Shown here: in pieces, positions 8,822 through 16,690 of the stretch
Position numbering within the stretch: the first letter of the stretch is position 1
Layout: each line of letters starts with the position of its first letter
Source of the DNA: Aurantiacibacter atlanticus
GTDB lineage: Bacteria > Pseudomonadota > Alphaproteobacteria > Sphingomonadales > Sphingomonadaceae
DNA: 64,000 bases
NCBI RefSeq assembly: GCF_001077815.2
Contig: NZ_CP011310.1
Coordinates: 1,550,001-1,614,000, forward strand
Direction: 5' to 3'
Program-made: the position numbers and the translations under genes
The notes under the pieces: model-generated
Database searches by the model: none
What the model was told of the DNA's origin: nothing
Seen by the model: the letters and a program-made list of their open reading frames with translations, nothing else

Positions 8822-9957
8822 TATGCGGTCTCCAGAATAGTCGCGATACCTTGTCCGCCGCCGATGCACTGGGTTGCCAGCGCATATTTCTTGCCCTCGC
8901 GCTTGAGCAGGCTTGCAGCCTTGCCCACAATCCGCGCACCGGTCGCGCCAAGCGGGTGCCCGATAGCAATCGCGCCGCCATCAAGATTGATCCTGTCAGC
9001 CTCAATGCCAAGATCGCCAATGCAAGCAAGCGACTGACTGGAAAATGCCTCGTTCAGTTCGACCACGTCAATGTCGTCAATGGTCAGGCCCGCGCGGCTC
9101 AATGCCTTCTTGCTGGCTTCAACGGGACCAATGCCCATGATCTCCGGGGCACAACCTGAAATCGCCATGCTTTTTACTTTCGCGATGACAGACAGGCCAT
9201 TCTTCGCGGCATAATCGGCACTGCATACCAGCAGGGCGGCAGAACCATCGGTCAGCGGAGAGGCGGTGCCTGCGGTCACGCTGCCATTTTCATCGAAACT
9301 CAGCTTCAGTCCAGCCAGACCTTCTGCCGTGGTATCTGGGCGTGGTGTGCCATCCCTGTCGACCAGCGTCCCGTCGGGCAGGTTGATGGGAACGATCTCA
9401 TCCTTGAAAGCGCCTTTTTCGATTGCCTGTCCAGCCTTCTGCTGGCTGTTTACGGCGAAGGCTTCCTGCGCCTCGCGGCTGAAGTTATATTTCCTCGCGA
9501 CGTTTTCTGCCGTGTCACCCATGCCAATATAGGCAGAGCTTTTTTCAGCAAGCTTGGGGTTGGGCATCGGGTTGAAGCCTGACATCGGCACCCGGCTCAT
9601 CGATTCAACGCCTGCGCAGATGAAGACTTCTCCGGCACCAAGCGCGATTTGGCCCGCCGCATAATGCACCGCGCTCATCGAAGAGCCGCAGAAACGGTTC
9701 ATGGTGATCCCGCCAATGCTGATCGGAAGATCGGCCAGCAACACCACGAGGCGTGCGATATTGAAACCCTGCTCTGCCTCGGGGAAGGCGCAGCCCATGA
9801 TCAGATCTTCGATATCGTCAGCATTTACGCCGGTGCGCTCAATCAGACCCTTGATAGTGTTGGCCGCCAGATCATCCGGACGGACCTTGGCCAGTGCGCC
9901 GCGATGGGCGGGGTGGAACGGGGAACGGACATAACCTGCGATGACGACATCTGTCAT
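8821..9957 (-). CDS. acetyl-CoA C-acyltransferase (thiolase)
   Basis: A 378-residue thiolase that cleaves 3-ketoacyl-CoA in the last step of beta-oxidation. The acyl-enzyme Cys90 is in MNRFCGSSM, the catalytic His334 in AIAIGHPLGATG and the second Cys364 in CIGGGQG; ELNEAF is also intact. It is the first gene of the minus-strand operon that runs through the hydroxyacyl-CoA dehydrogenase to the type III PKS trio. Its promoter must lie in the 174-bp region shared with the divergent fadD gene, where an 18-bp dyad is found. Confidence 0.94.
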   Translation of the reverse strand: MTDVVIAGYVRSPFHPAHRGALAKVRPDDLAANTIKGLIERTGVNADDIEDLIMGCAFPEAEQGFNIARLVVLLADLPISIGGITMNRFCGSSMSAVHYAAGQIALGAGEVFICAGVESMSRVPMSGFNPMPNPKLAEKSSAYIGMGDTAENVARKYNFSREAQEAFAVNSQQKAGQAIEKGAFKDEIVPINLPDGTLVDRDGTPRPDTTAEGLAGLKLSFDENGSVTAGTASPLTDGSAALLVCSADYAAKNGLSVIAKVKSMAISGCAPEIMGIGPVEASKKALSRAGLTIDDIDVVELNEAFSSQSLACIGDLGIEADRINLDGGAIAIGHPLGATGARIVGKAASLLKREGKKYALATQCIGGGQGIATILETA

Positions 9958-10036
9958 GGTGTCTTGCCTTTCAATTTTCTCTCGGTTTTCAGCGCGATTG
10001 ACCTTTTGCGCCGAATGGTTACGATATAGTCTTTAG

Positions 10037-10054
10037 CTTCACGTATAGGTAAAG
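10037..10054. promoter_or_regulatory. putative operator dyad between thiolase operon and fadD (MerR-family target candidate)
   Basis: CTTCACGTATAGGTAAAG is an imperfect palindrome: 14 of 18 positions are symmetric about the central TATA. It is in the middle of the divergent intergenic region, and a MerR-family gene follows fadD. Dyads of similar length and an ACGTA-type core are known for LiuR-like MerR regulators of acyl-CoA catabolism, so binding by the neighbouring MerR protein is a reasonable inference. No binding data exist here. Confidence 0.5.
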
Positions 10055-10131
10055 CAAAATGGAATCAAGACGCACTTTCGGTCGTTTTTATACATGATCC
10101 GGAATAGAGATGCGCGAGGGAAAGGAAACAA

Positions 10132-11838
10132 ATGCTCCCGGCTGACGCAACTTCGCGACCGCTCGACACAAGCCGCATCCTTGATGCGGACGGTCAGATT
10201 CGTCCGCGCTTGCTGACAGAGGCGCTCGATCATTCGGTGGCGACATTTCCTGATCGCATCTGCATCGATTTTCTGGGCCGCGAATGGACTTATCTTGAAA
10301 TCGGTCATTTGGTCGATCGCGTGGCTTCGGGCCTGCAGGCTGCTGGGTTGGACAAGGGCGACAGGTTTGGACTGTGTCTGCCCAACACGCCTTATTCGGT
10401 CATCATGTACTTCGCCGTGCTGCGGGCAGGCGGCGTGGTCGTCAATCTGAACCCGCTTTATTCGGCGAGCGAGGTTCAATTTCTTGTCACCGATTCGGGC
10501 GCCAAAATGGTGGCAGTGCCCGACCTTGAATTGATTCATGGCAAGGTGGCGGCGGCCTGGGGAAAGGGCGCGCTGGAAAAAATCGTGCTGTGCTCGATGG
10601 CGGATGTGCTGCCATTTTGGAAAGGCGTGGGCCTGCGGACTGTCAAGCGGTCCAGCATGGCGAAGAAGCGGGCCGAGGTTTCTTATCTCAATTACCGTTC
10701 TCTCGCGGCGCATGACGCTTCTCCCGTTGCAGTGGAGCAGGGGCCGGATGATGTGGCGGTGCTCCAATATACAGGGGGAACGACCGGGCGTCCAAAGGGT
10801 GCCATGCTTACCCATGCCAACCTTGCCGCCAATAGCGCGCAGATGATGCTGCATGTCGGCGAAACGCGAGAGGTGCAGGAACGCACATTGGGCGTGTTGC
10901 CCCTGTTCCATGTGTTTGCGCTGACCTGCGTGCTCAATTTCGGAATCGATACAGCGGCTGAACTGGTTTTGTTGCCGCGCTTCGAAATGGATGAAGTACT
11001 CAAGACAGTCCGCCGCAAACCACCGACGCAGGTTTTTGGCGTGCCTACCATTTACAATGCATTTGGCTCCCTGCCGGATGACAAGGTGCCCGATCTGTCA
11101 GCAGTGCGAACCAGCATATCGGGCGGGGCGCCGCTACCGCTTGATGTGCGCAGGCAATATGAAGCGCGCACCGGCTCTCTGGTATCGGAAGGTTACGGCC
11201 TGACAGAGGCATCGCCCATCATCACCAGCAACCCATTGCTGGGCCGCCAGCCGGTGAAGGACAATTCTGCCGGGCCAGCCTTTCCGCACACGATTATCGA
11301 AATACGCGATCCGGAAACCGGAGACCTGCATGAGGATCCGAGCGAGAAGGGCGAGATATGCGCCCGCGGGCCACAGGTGATGAAGGGATATTGGAACCGT
11401 CCTGACGCAACCGAAACTACTTTTGTCGATGGCGCGCTGCGTACCGGCGATATCGGCTATCTCGATGAAGACGGATACCTCTTTATCGTCGACCGGATCA
11501 AAGATCTGATCCTTTGCAGCGGCTACAATGTCTATCCGCGCGTGATCGAGGATGCAGCCTATGAACATCCGGCGGTAAGGGAAGCTGTCGCCATCGGCAT
11601 TCCCGACGATTATCGCGGTGAGGCCCCCAAGCTGTTCATTGCCTTGCATGAAGGGGAAGAACTTGATGCAGGCCAGCTCAATGAATTTCTGAAGATGCGC
11701 CTGAATCCGATTGAAATGCCGGACGCCTATGAATTCCGAGACGAATTGCCCAAGACTCTGGTCGGGAAACTCGAAAAGAAGGAACTGGTGGCCGAAGAAC
11801 GGGCCAAGGCTGCGGCAGAAGGGGGGGATGCAGGGTGA
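10132..11838 (+). CDS. fadD: long-chain fatty acid--CoA ligase
   Basis: A 568-residue ANL-superfamily enzyme that activates fatty acids with ATP and CoA at the inner face of the membrane. The P-loop is YTGGTTGRPKG at residues 213-223, the adenylate-binding motif is GYGLTEASP, the hinge region is GDIGYLDEDGYLFIVDRIKDL, and the C-terminal catalytic Lys is in the LPKTLVGKLEKKEL segment. AAAGGAAA precedes ATG 10132. It faces the beta-oxidation/PKS operon and is followed with a 4-bp overlap by a MerR gene, so it supplies the acyl-CoA for that operon and is probably coregulated with it. The substrate chain length is not determined by the sequence. Confidence 0.94.
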   Translation: MLPADATSRPLDTSRILDADGQIRPRLLTEALDHSVATFPDRICIDFLGREWTYLEIGHLVDRVASGLQAAGLDKGDRFGLCLPNTPYSVIMYFAVLRAGGVVVNLNPLYSASEVQFLVTDSGAKMVAVPDLELIHGKVAAAWGKGALEKIVLCSMADVLPFWKGVGLRTVKRSSMAKKRAEVSYLNYRSLAAHDASPVAVEQGPDDVAVLQYTGGTTGRPKGAMLTHANLAANSAQMMLHVGETREVQERTLGVLPLFHVFALTCVLNFGIDTAAELVLLPRFEMDEVLKTVRRKPPTQVFGVPTIYNAFGSLPDDKVPDLSAVRTSISGGAPLPLDVRRQYEARTGSLVSEGYGLTEASPIITSNPLLGRQPVKDNSAGPAFPHTIIEIRDPETGDLHEDPSEKGEICARGPQVMKGYWNRPDATETTFVDGALRTGDIGYLDEDGYLFIVDRIKDLILCSGYNVYPRVIEDAAYEHPAVREAVAIGIPDDYRGEAPKLFIALHEGEELDAGQLNEFLKMRLNPIEMPDAYEFRDELPKTLVGKLEKKELVAEERAKAAAEGGDAG

Positions 11839-12278
11839 GCAATCCGGCGATCCCGGGGTCTAGCGAGATTCCCGGCTTTGAAGGCATGGAGCACGGCGAT
11901 CTGAAGAGCATTGCCGAAGCTTCCGCCGCGCTCGGCGTGACCCAGCGCACCTTGCGCTTTTACGAGGACAAGGGGCTCATCCAGCCTGAGCGAGTTGGGA
12001 CCATGCGTGTCTACTCGCCGCGGGAAATGGGCCGCATGCAGTTGATATTGCGCGGCAAGCGTCTGGGTTTCAGCATCCGTGAAATCGGCGAATTCCTGAG
12101 CCTTTATGATCATGACCCCGATCAGGTGGCGCAGGTGCGGCGCATGTTGAAAGGTGTGCAGCACCGGCTGGAGGAATTGAGCCAGCAGCGCGATGCAATC
12201 GAACAGACTATTGAAGAACTCAAGACAATCGAGGCCATGTCGCGCAAGCATCTTGGCAAGGACGAATCGCAGGACTGA
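11835..12278 (+). CDS. MerR family transcriptional regulator
   Basis: A 147-residue regulator. The winged helix-turn-helix is the segment SIAEASAALGVTQRTLRFYE followed by DKGLIQPERVG, near residues 25-54, and a C-terminal coiled coil (about residues 95-137) would mediate dimerisation. No cysteine metal-binding cluster is present, so it is not a metal sensor; it resembles MerR proteins that control acyl-CoA or branched-chain catabolism. The start is GTG 11835, overlapping the fadD stop as GTGA. It most likely acts on the dyad at 10037-10054 (inference); an acyl-CoA effector is possible. Confidence 0.9.
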   Translation: MSNPAIPGSSEIPGFEGMEHGDLKSIAEASAALGVTQRTLRFYEDKGLIQPERVGTMRVYSPREMGRMQLILRGKRLGFSIREIGEFLSLYDHDPDQVAQVRRMLKGVQHRLEELSQQRDAIEQTIEELKTIEAMSRKHLGKDESQD

Positions 12279-12305
12279 TCGATCTATCGGTATCTCGGGG
12301 GCGAA

Positions 12306-12380
12306 TGGTGGGCGTAGCAAGGATTGAACTTGCGACCCCTACGATGTCAACATAGTGCTCTACCACTGAGCTATACGCCC
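12306..12380 (-). tRNA. tRNA-Val (anticodon GAC)
   Basis: On the minus strand the sequence begins GGGCGTATAGCTCAGTGG and folds into a complete cloverleaf. The acceptor stem is GGGCGTA paired with TACGCCC, the anticodon arm is CTATG-TTGACAT-CGTAG with anticodon GAC, the T arm is GCAAG-TTCAATC-CTTGC, and CCA is encoded. It lies between merR and cpdR. Confidence 0.97.
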
Positions 12381-12484
12381 GCACCATTCGGCCTCGCCCT
12401 CTCGGACGGCAGGCGGGCCATCTAGCGCCGCCATCGCACGGTTGCAAGACCCTTCGGCAAGGACCTGCACAAGTTCCGCCGTTA

Positions 12485-12859
12485 TTACAGAGAAGCGACC
12501 GCAGCGTCTTCGAACATGCGCTCCACTTCGAGCACGAGGTCTTTCAGATGGAACGGCTTGGAAAGCATCTTGGCATGCGGCGCTTCGCGGTTGGCGCGCA
12601 AGGCCACGGCTGCAAAGCCGGTAATGAACATGACCTTCGTCGACGGACTTAATTCATTGCAGCGCTGGGCAAGTTCGATCCCGTCCATTCCCGGCATCAC
12701 GATATCCGACAAAAGCAGGTCATAAATCTCGGTTTCAAGGAGCGGCATTGCATCCAGGCCCGATCCGACCGCCATCACCGAAAAGCCAGCGTTTTCGAGC
12801 GCCCGCTTGAGATAGGTGCGCATCGCTGTGTCGTCTTCGGCGAGCAGGATGTGGATCAT
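12485..12859 (-). CDS. cpdR: single-domain response regulator, CpdR-type
   Basis: 124 residues consisting only of a receiver domain. The acidic pocket is AEDD (residues 7-10), the phosphoacceptor is Asp52 in LLLSDIVMPGMDG, the conserved Thr lies in FITGFAAVAL and the Lys in MLSKPFHL. The FITGFAAVAL segment is characteristic of CpdR of alphaproteobacteria, an adaptor that, when unphosphorylated, primes ClpXP for cell-cycle proteolysis and is controlled by the CckA-ChpT phosphorelay. Known homologues also neighbour an N-formylglutamate amidohydrolase gene, as here. The C-terminus ends in VASL rather than the terminal AA of Caulobacter CpdR. Confidence 0.88.
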   Translation of the reverse strand: MIHILLAEDDTAMRTYLKRALENAGFSVMAVGSGLDAMPLLETEIYDLLLSDIVMPGMDGIELAQRCNELSPSTKVMFITGFAAVALRANREAPHAKMLSKPFHLKDLVLEVERMFEDAAVASL

Positions 12860-12992
12860 GCCTAGTGTCCTTGTGATCGTGTATCTGAAAAACGTTGCAG
12901 CCCTCTAACCGGCAAATTGTAACAAAGTCTTGTTTCAAATCCATGTGCCTCTCTTTGACACAGAGCGCGTTCGCGGCCAGCAAGGATCAGAA

Positions 12993-13937
12993 ATGGACCG
13001 ATTTGAGACATCAGGAGACGATTCGCCTTCTCGCGATGCCGCAATCGTTCCCGGTAGCGACGGAGTCGCCGCCTTTAAGCTACGCCGTCGTAAGCCGATG
13101 GCTATTCCGGTGCTGATCGCTGTGCCCCATGCGGGCAGGACCTATCCCAATTCGCTGTTGAAGCGCCTGCGGCATGTCGATCACGCGCCATTGCGACTAG
13201 AGGATCGCTATGTTGACCTTGTGGCCGAAGCTGTTGCGCGGGAAACCGGTGCCGTGCTTCTGGTGGCCCATGCACCGCGTGCCATGATCGACCTCAATCG
13301 TTCACCGGAAGATATCGATTGGGAGATGGTGTCTGATGGTGACGGGCCTGTGCGCGCCCGCTTCAGGGCCGGACGACGTGCGCGTAGCGGATTGGGCCTT
13401 GTCCCGCGTCGCCTGCCAGGACTTGGGGAATTGTGGAATTCTCGCCTGACGCGTGGTGAATTGGCAGAGCGGGTGGAACTGGTCCACAATCCCTATCATG
13501 CTGCTCTGGCGCGAACGCTCGATGCCATGAAGGACCGTTGGGGCGTGGCACTGTTGCTCGATCTTCACTCAATGCCTCCGCTCAGCCTCACTTCAAGCGA
13601 TGTCGCGGCGGTGGATTACGTGATCGGTGATCGTTTCGGCGGTTCTTGCGAAAGCGGGCTGGTGCGCAGCAGCTTCGAACATTTCGAGCAGGCCGGTGTC
13701 AGCGCTTCGCATAACCGCCCCTATGCTGGCGGATATGTGCTCGATCGGCATGGCGCGCCAGCACGGCATATCAACGCGATACAGCTGGAAATCTGCCGAG
13801 CGGCCTATCTCGACAACAAACTGCGTGAACCGGGTGCAGGCATGGCCGATGTCGTGCGAATCGTGACAGGATTGGTGCGCCGTCTGGCCGATGATTTGAC
13901 CGGCACGAATGATGGGCTGGCCGAGGCTGCTGAATAG
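12993..13937 (+). CDS. N-formylglutamate amidohydrolase family protein
   Basis: About 314 residues. Family signatures include VLIAVPHAGRTYP, LRLEDRYVDLV, the MIDLNRSPEDIDW segment, LLLDLHSMPP and NRPYAGGYVLDRHG, which carry the predicted zinc ligands. The enzyme hydrolyses N-formyl-L-glutamate to glutamate and formate, or acts on a related N-acyl amino acid. No other histidine-utilisation genes are nearby, so the true substrate is uncertain. ATG 12993 has AAGGATC just upstream; an in-frame ATG at 12930 would add 21 poorly conserved residues. It is divergent from cpdR. Confidence 0.87.
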   Translation: MDRFETSGDDSPSRDAAIVPGSDGVAAFKLRRRKPMAIPVLIAVPHAGRTYPNSLLKRLRHVDHAPLRLEDRYVDLVAEAVARETGAVLLVAHAPRAMIDLNRSPEDIDWEMVSDGDGPVRARFRAGRRARSGLGLVPRRLPGLGELWNSRLTRGELAERVELVHNPYHAALARTLDAMKDRWGVALLLDLHSMPPLSLTSSDVAAVDYVIGDRFGGSCESGLVRSSFEHFEQAGVSASHNRPYAGGYVLDRHGAPARHINAIQLEICRAAYLDNKLREPGAGMADVVRIVTGLVRRLADDLTGTNDGLAEAAE

Positions 13938-13974
13938 GGCGGCTTGCCCAATATTCATTGCGGCCAAAGCGGCC

Positions 13975-14080
13975 AAAAAAAACCGCCTCTCGCATTACGC
14001 AAGAGGCGGCCAAGGTTCAGGGAGGAGATGCACCGAAGTGCATCTATCCAGTCTCGCCATGAGGGGAGCGGCGACCGGAC
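13975..14080 (-). ncRNA. candidate small RNA with anti-Shine-Dalgarno-like C/U motifs and intrinsic terminator
   Basis: On the minus strand three hairpins follow one another. Hairpin 1 (14074-14054) has stem TCGCC/GGCGA and loop GCTCCCCTCAT. Hairpin 2 (14045-14026) is a perfect 8-bp stem closed by a TTCG tetraloop, followed by unpaired CCTCCCTGAACC. Hairpin 3 (14009-13983) is a stem of 8 bp, extendable to 12 with wobble pairs, followed by eight T residues (13982-13975), an excellent intrinsic terminator. A promoter-like TTGAAC-N17-TATTTC lies upstream. The transcript would be about 105 nt. The C/U-rich single-stranded motifs recall alphaproteobacterial sRNAs with CCUCC loops. No conserved ORF fits. 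Confidence 0.6.
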
Positions 14081-14086
14081 ATTTCA

Positions 14087-14115
14087 GAAATAGGCCTACA
14101 GACGCGAAGGTTCAA
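14087..14115 (-). promoter_or_regulatory. putative promoter of the sRNA candidate
   Basis: Reading the minus strand, TTGAAC (14115-14110) is followed after 17 bp by TATTTC (14092-14087); read one base earlier the second box is CTATTT, close to the alphaproteobacterial CTATAT box. The predicted start near 14080 leads straight into hairpin 1 of the sRNA candidate. The promoter lies between the sapC terminator and the sRNA, as expected for an independent unit. Confidence 0.45.
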
Positions 14116-14123
14116 GAGGCAAT

Positions 14124-14161
14124 GAAATGGGCGCGATCCGTTGCCGGACCGCGCCCATTTC
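14124..14161 (-). terminator. hairpin terminator downstream of sapC
   Basis: A perfect 12-bp stem (gaaatgggcgcg paired with cgcgcccatttc) with a 14-nt loop begins 26 bp after the sapC stop. The T-run is weak and partly inside the stem, so termination efficiency is uncertain, but it separates sapC from the downstream sRNA candidate. Confidence 0.55.
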
Positions 14162-14186
14162 TGTTCAATGCCAAAATTGCCTGGCG

Positions 14187-14996
14187 TCAAGCCTCGGGAA
14201 GGGTGGCGTTGGCGGCGCCATTGGCCCCGCCAACAGCCATCGGACCCTTGCCCATTTCGCTCTGTCGGGCGAAAATAACACGCATCAGATCGAGCGAGAA
14301 AAGATGTGCGAAGATGAGCGGCAGAAGGCCGCTTTCATTCCATTTGCGCAGCTGGTCTCCGCGCAGTTCGCGCAGTTTATCCTGATTCACCATGCGGAAG
14401 CCGCGATAAGTAAAGGGTTGGTCGGGATTATCGCGCCGCTGGATGGATATCTCGCCGTCCATGAGCAGATCGGCCTTGGTCAGTTCTTCCACGAACATCT
14501 GGGTCTTGTTACCGGCCTGTTCGAACTTCTCGCAGAAATCGAGGAGGTTCTTGCAATGCTCGCTGGGTTGCTTGTCTTCGCCAAAAAGCGGCTGGCCTTC
14601 ATCGAAATCGCCCACAAGATCGCTGGTCGGATCGAAGCACAGGGAGAGATTATCCGTTTCGGGCTGCAGCTTCGCGAGCAGGAACGGATAACGGCGCACA
14701 TATGCCGGCACATAAGGGGCGCCAATCGGGGTGCCATCATCTTCGAAAAAGACGTTCACGCCTTCATTAAGGCCCATGAGCGCCAATGGCACGGGCTTGT
14801 CGCCCGCTGAAAAGACGATAGGGAAATCGCGCTGCGCCAAGGGAAATTCTTCCACGGTAAGCGGGATGGCATGTTGCGAGGAAACCCAGGGCGCCTTTTC
14901 GGTCGTGCGACCTTTCCAGGAACCGTGGTCATTGCTGTTGAGGGGCACGAGTTCCTTGTAAAGGATCGGCAGACTGGCTTTCGGCGCGCTCGCCAT
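14187..14996 (-). CDS. SapC family protein
   Basis: A 269-residue protein matching the SapC family of alphaproteobacteria. Typical segments are LYKELVPLNSNDHG near the N-terminus, QHAIPLTVEEFPLAQRDFPIVF, YVPAYVRRYPFLLA, FDEGQPLFGEDKQPS and GFRMVNQDKLRELRGDQLR. SapC was named from the Campylobacter S-layer locus, but the role in sphingomonads is not established. There is no signal peptide. It is a monocistronic unit ending in a hairpin, with the sRNA candidate just beyond. Confidence 0.88.
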   Translation of the reverse strand: MASAPKASLPILYKELVPLNSNDHGSWKGRTTEKAPWVSSQHAIPLTVEEFPLAQRDFPIVFSAGDKPVPLALMGLNEGVNVFFEDDGTPIGAPYVPAYVRRYPFLLAKLQPETDNLSLCFDPTSDLVGDFDEGQPLFGEDKQPSEHCKNLLDFCEKFEQAGNKTQMFVEELTKADLLMDGEISIQRRDNPDQPFTYRGFRMVNQDKLRELRGDQLRKWNESGLLPLIFAHLFSLDLMRVIFARQSEMGKGPMAVGGANGAANATLPEA

Positions 14997-15085
14997 GATG
15001 TTCTCTCCGGATTGGATTGTCAGGAGACACCCGCAACGGGGACTTTGTCCTTTGTCAGGGGGTGCCGGAATGTTGGGGCCGGGCC

Positions 15086-16558
15086 TTACTGTGTGCGTGC
15101 TCCCGGCGCAAGCGCGTGTGCGCGTCCATCGTCAGCCGGGATCAATTTGCCCGGATTGAGCAGCCCGTCGGGGTCGAGCGCACGCTTCACCTGTCGCAAT
15201 ATCTGAAGATGGACCGGGTCGCCCAGCCGCGCCAGCTCATCGCGTTTCAGCTGGCCAATCCCGTGCTCTGCGCTGATCGATCCGCCCCACGCAGTGACTT
15301 CATCATGCACGAAACGGCTGATCGCCTTGCCCTTTCCATGCTCCCAGTTCCGGGGCTCTTCATCCGAAGGGGCGCGGACGTGGAAATGCACATTGCCATC
15401 GCCCAGATGACCGAATGCGATCGCGCGCGTGCCGGGGAAGGCAGCCTCTACCTTCGGAACGGTGGCGGTGACAAATTCCGCCATGTCCGCAACCGGGACT
15501 GATATATCGTGCTGGACCGCAGGGCCAAGCCCCCGCTCTGCTGGGCCAATTTCATCACGCAAAGTCCAGAAGGCTTCTGCCTGCGTATCGCTGGCGGCCA
15601 GGGTAGCGTCCTCCACCAGTCCCGCCTCGAATGCGCTTTCAAGCAAGGACTGGCTGAGCGCTGGTAGCGCATCCACTGAGGAGGCATCTGCAGCCAGTTC
15701 GATAAGGGCGTGCCATTCATGCTTGGCGGCCAGTGGTGGTCTGGCCTGCGCAGATTGCGCCAGCACGGCACGAAGCGAATCGTGTGGTATCACCTCGAAA
15801 CCTTCCAATGCGTCGCCTGCAAAACGTTGCGCATGAAGCAGAAGTTTGCGCGCGTCCCGGATGCTGTCGAGCCCTGCCCACAGCACGGCGCGGTCAGCCA
15901 GGGCAGGAATGAGTCGCAGGGTTGCTGCGGTCACAATGCCGAGTGTGCCCTCGGACCCGATCAGCAATTGCTTGAGGTCGAAGCCGCGATTGTCCTTCTT
16001 TAGCGGGATGAGAGCATCGAAGACCGATCCGTCCGCCATCACCGCTTCCAGCCCCATGACCTGCGCGCGCATTGACCCGTGGCGCAACACCTGTGTTCCG
16101 CCGGCATTGGTGGAAATCAGGCCGCCGATCGTCGCCGAACCTTTTCCGCCTAGCGTCAGTGGGAACCGCAAGTGCTGTGCTTCGGCCGTCTCATGCAAAG
16201 TCTGGAGAATGACACCGGCATCGCATGTGATCTCGCCAGCGTCGCTGTCGAACCGGCGAATGCTGTTCATCTGCCTGAGCGAGAGGATGATGGCCGTTCC
16301 GCTTTTATCGGGCGTAGCGCCGCCGGACATGCCGCTGTTGCCGCCTTGCGGGACAATCGCAATTCCATGACTACGGCACAATTTGACAAGCGCGGCGACC
16401 TGCGCAGTTGATGCAGGGGAGGCGAGGGCGAGGGCCTGTCCGGTAAAGCGGCCGCGCCAGTCGGTCAGCCACGGAGACATCGTTTCGGCGTCTGTCATCA
16501 GCCCACGCGGCCCGAGGACCTTCGTTGCCGCGTCAAGAAATTCATCTGTCCTGCTCAT
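15086..16558 (-). CDS. FAD-binding oxidase of the GlcD/D-lactate/D-2-hydroxyglutarate dehydrogenase family
   Basis: A 490-residue VAO-type flavoprotein. The FAD-binding PCMH domain contains VPQGGNSGMSGGATPD (about residues 69-84), GGLISTNAGGTQVLRHGSMRAQVMG is split over the second FAD segment, and GSEGTLGIVTAATLRL follows. The C-terminal FAD-oxidase domain carries AFGHLGDGNVHFHV and SAEHGIGQLKRDEL, with the metal-binding histidines of D-2-hydroxyacid dehydrogenases, ending with LDPDGLLNPGKL. It oxidises a D-2-hydroxyacid and passes electrons to an unknown acceptor. Substrate cannot be decided from sequence alone. It stands alone, about 90 bp upstream of sapC's start on the same strand. Confidence 0.9.
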   Translation of the reverse strand: MSRTDEFLDAATKVLGPRGLMTDAETMSPWLTDWRGRFTGQALALASPASTAQVAALVKLCRSHGIAIVPQGGNSGMSGGATPDKSGTAIILSLRQMNSIRRFDSDAGEITCDAGVILQTLHETAEAQHLRFPLTLGGKGSATIGGLISTNAGGTQVLRHGSMRAQVMGLEAVMADGSVFDALIPLKKDNRGFDLKQLLIGSEGTLGIVTAATLRLIPALADRAVLWAGLDSIRDARKLLLHAQRFAGDALEGFEVIPHDSLRAVLAQSAQARPPLAAKHEWHALIELAADASSVDALPALSQSLLESAFEAGLVEDATLAASDTQAEAFWTLRDEIGPAERGLGPAVQHDISVPVADMAEFVTATVPKVEAAFPGTRAIAFGHLGDGNVHFHVRAPSDEEPRNWEHGKGKAISRFVHDEVTAWGGSISAEHGIGQLKRDELARLGDPVHLQILRQVKRALDPDGLLNPGKLIPADDGRAHALAPGARTQ

Positions 16559-16690
16559 GCGCGCCTGATGCCAGTGCAGCCGATTATTGCAAAGGCCAAT
16601 TGCACAGTTAAGCCGCCATTCAATCCTGATAGCTAGAAAGAGCCCTGAACAAGCGACGAGTTGGGGCTGAATTTCCAGTAAATTGTACGA

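Noticed and set aside
10039..10911. 290-codon minus-strand frame opposite fadD
   Set aside because: Antisense shadow: fadD has all ANL motifs and a ribosome-binding site; the antisense product has no recognisable motifs.
14029..14092. Short plus-strand frame with a perfect GGGAGGAG upstream (MHRSASIQSRHEG...)
   Set aside because: The GGGAGGAG is the complement of the C/U motif in the sRNA candidate, and the hairpins and terminator explain the sequence better than a 21-codon frame.
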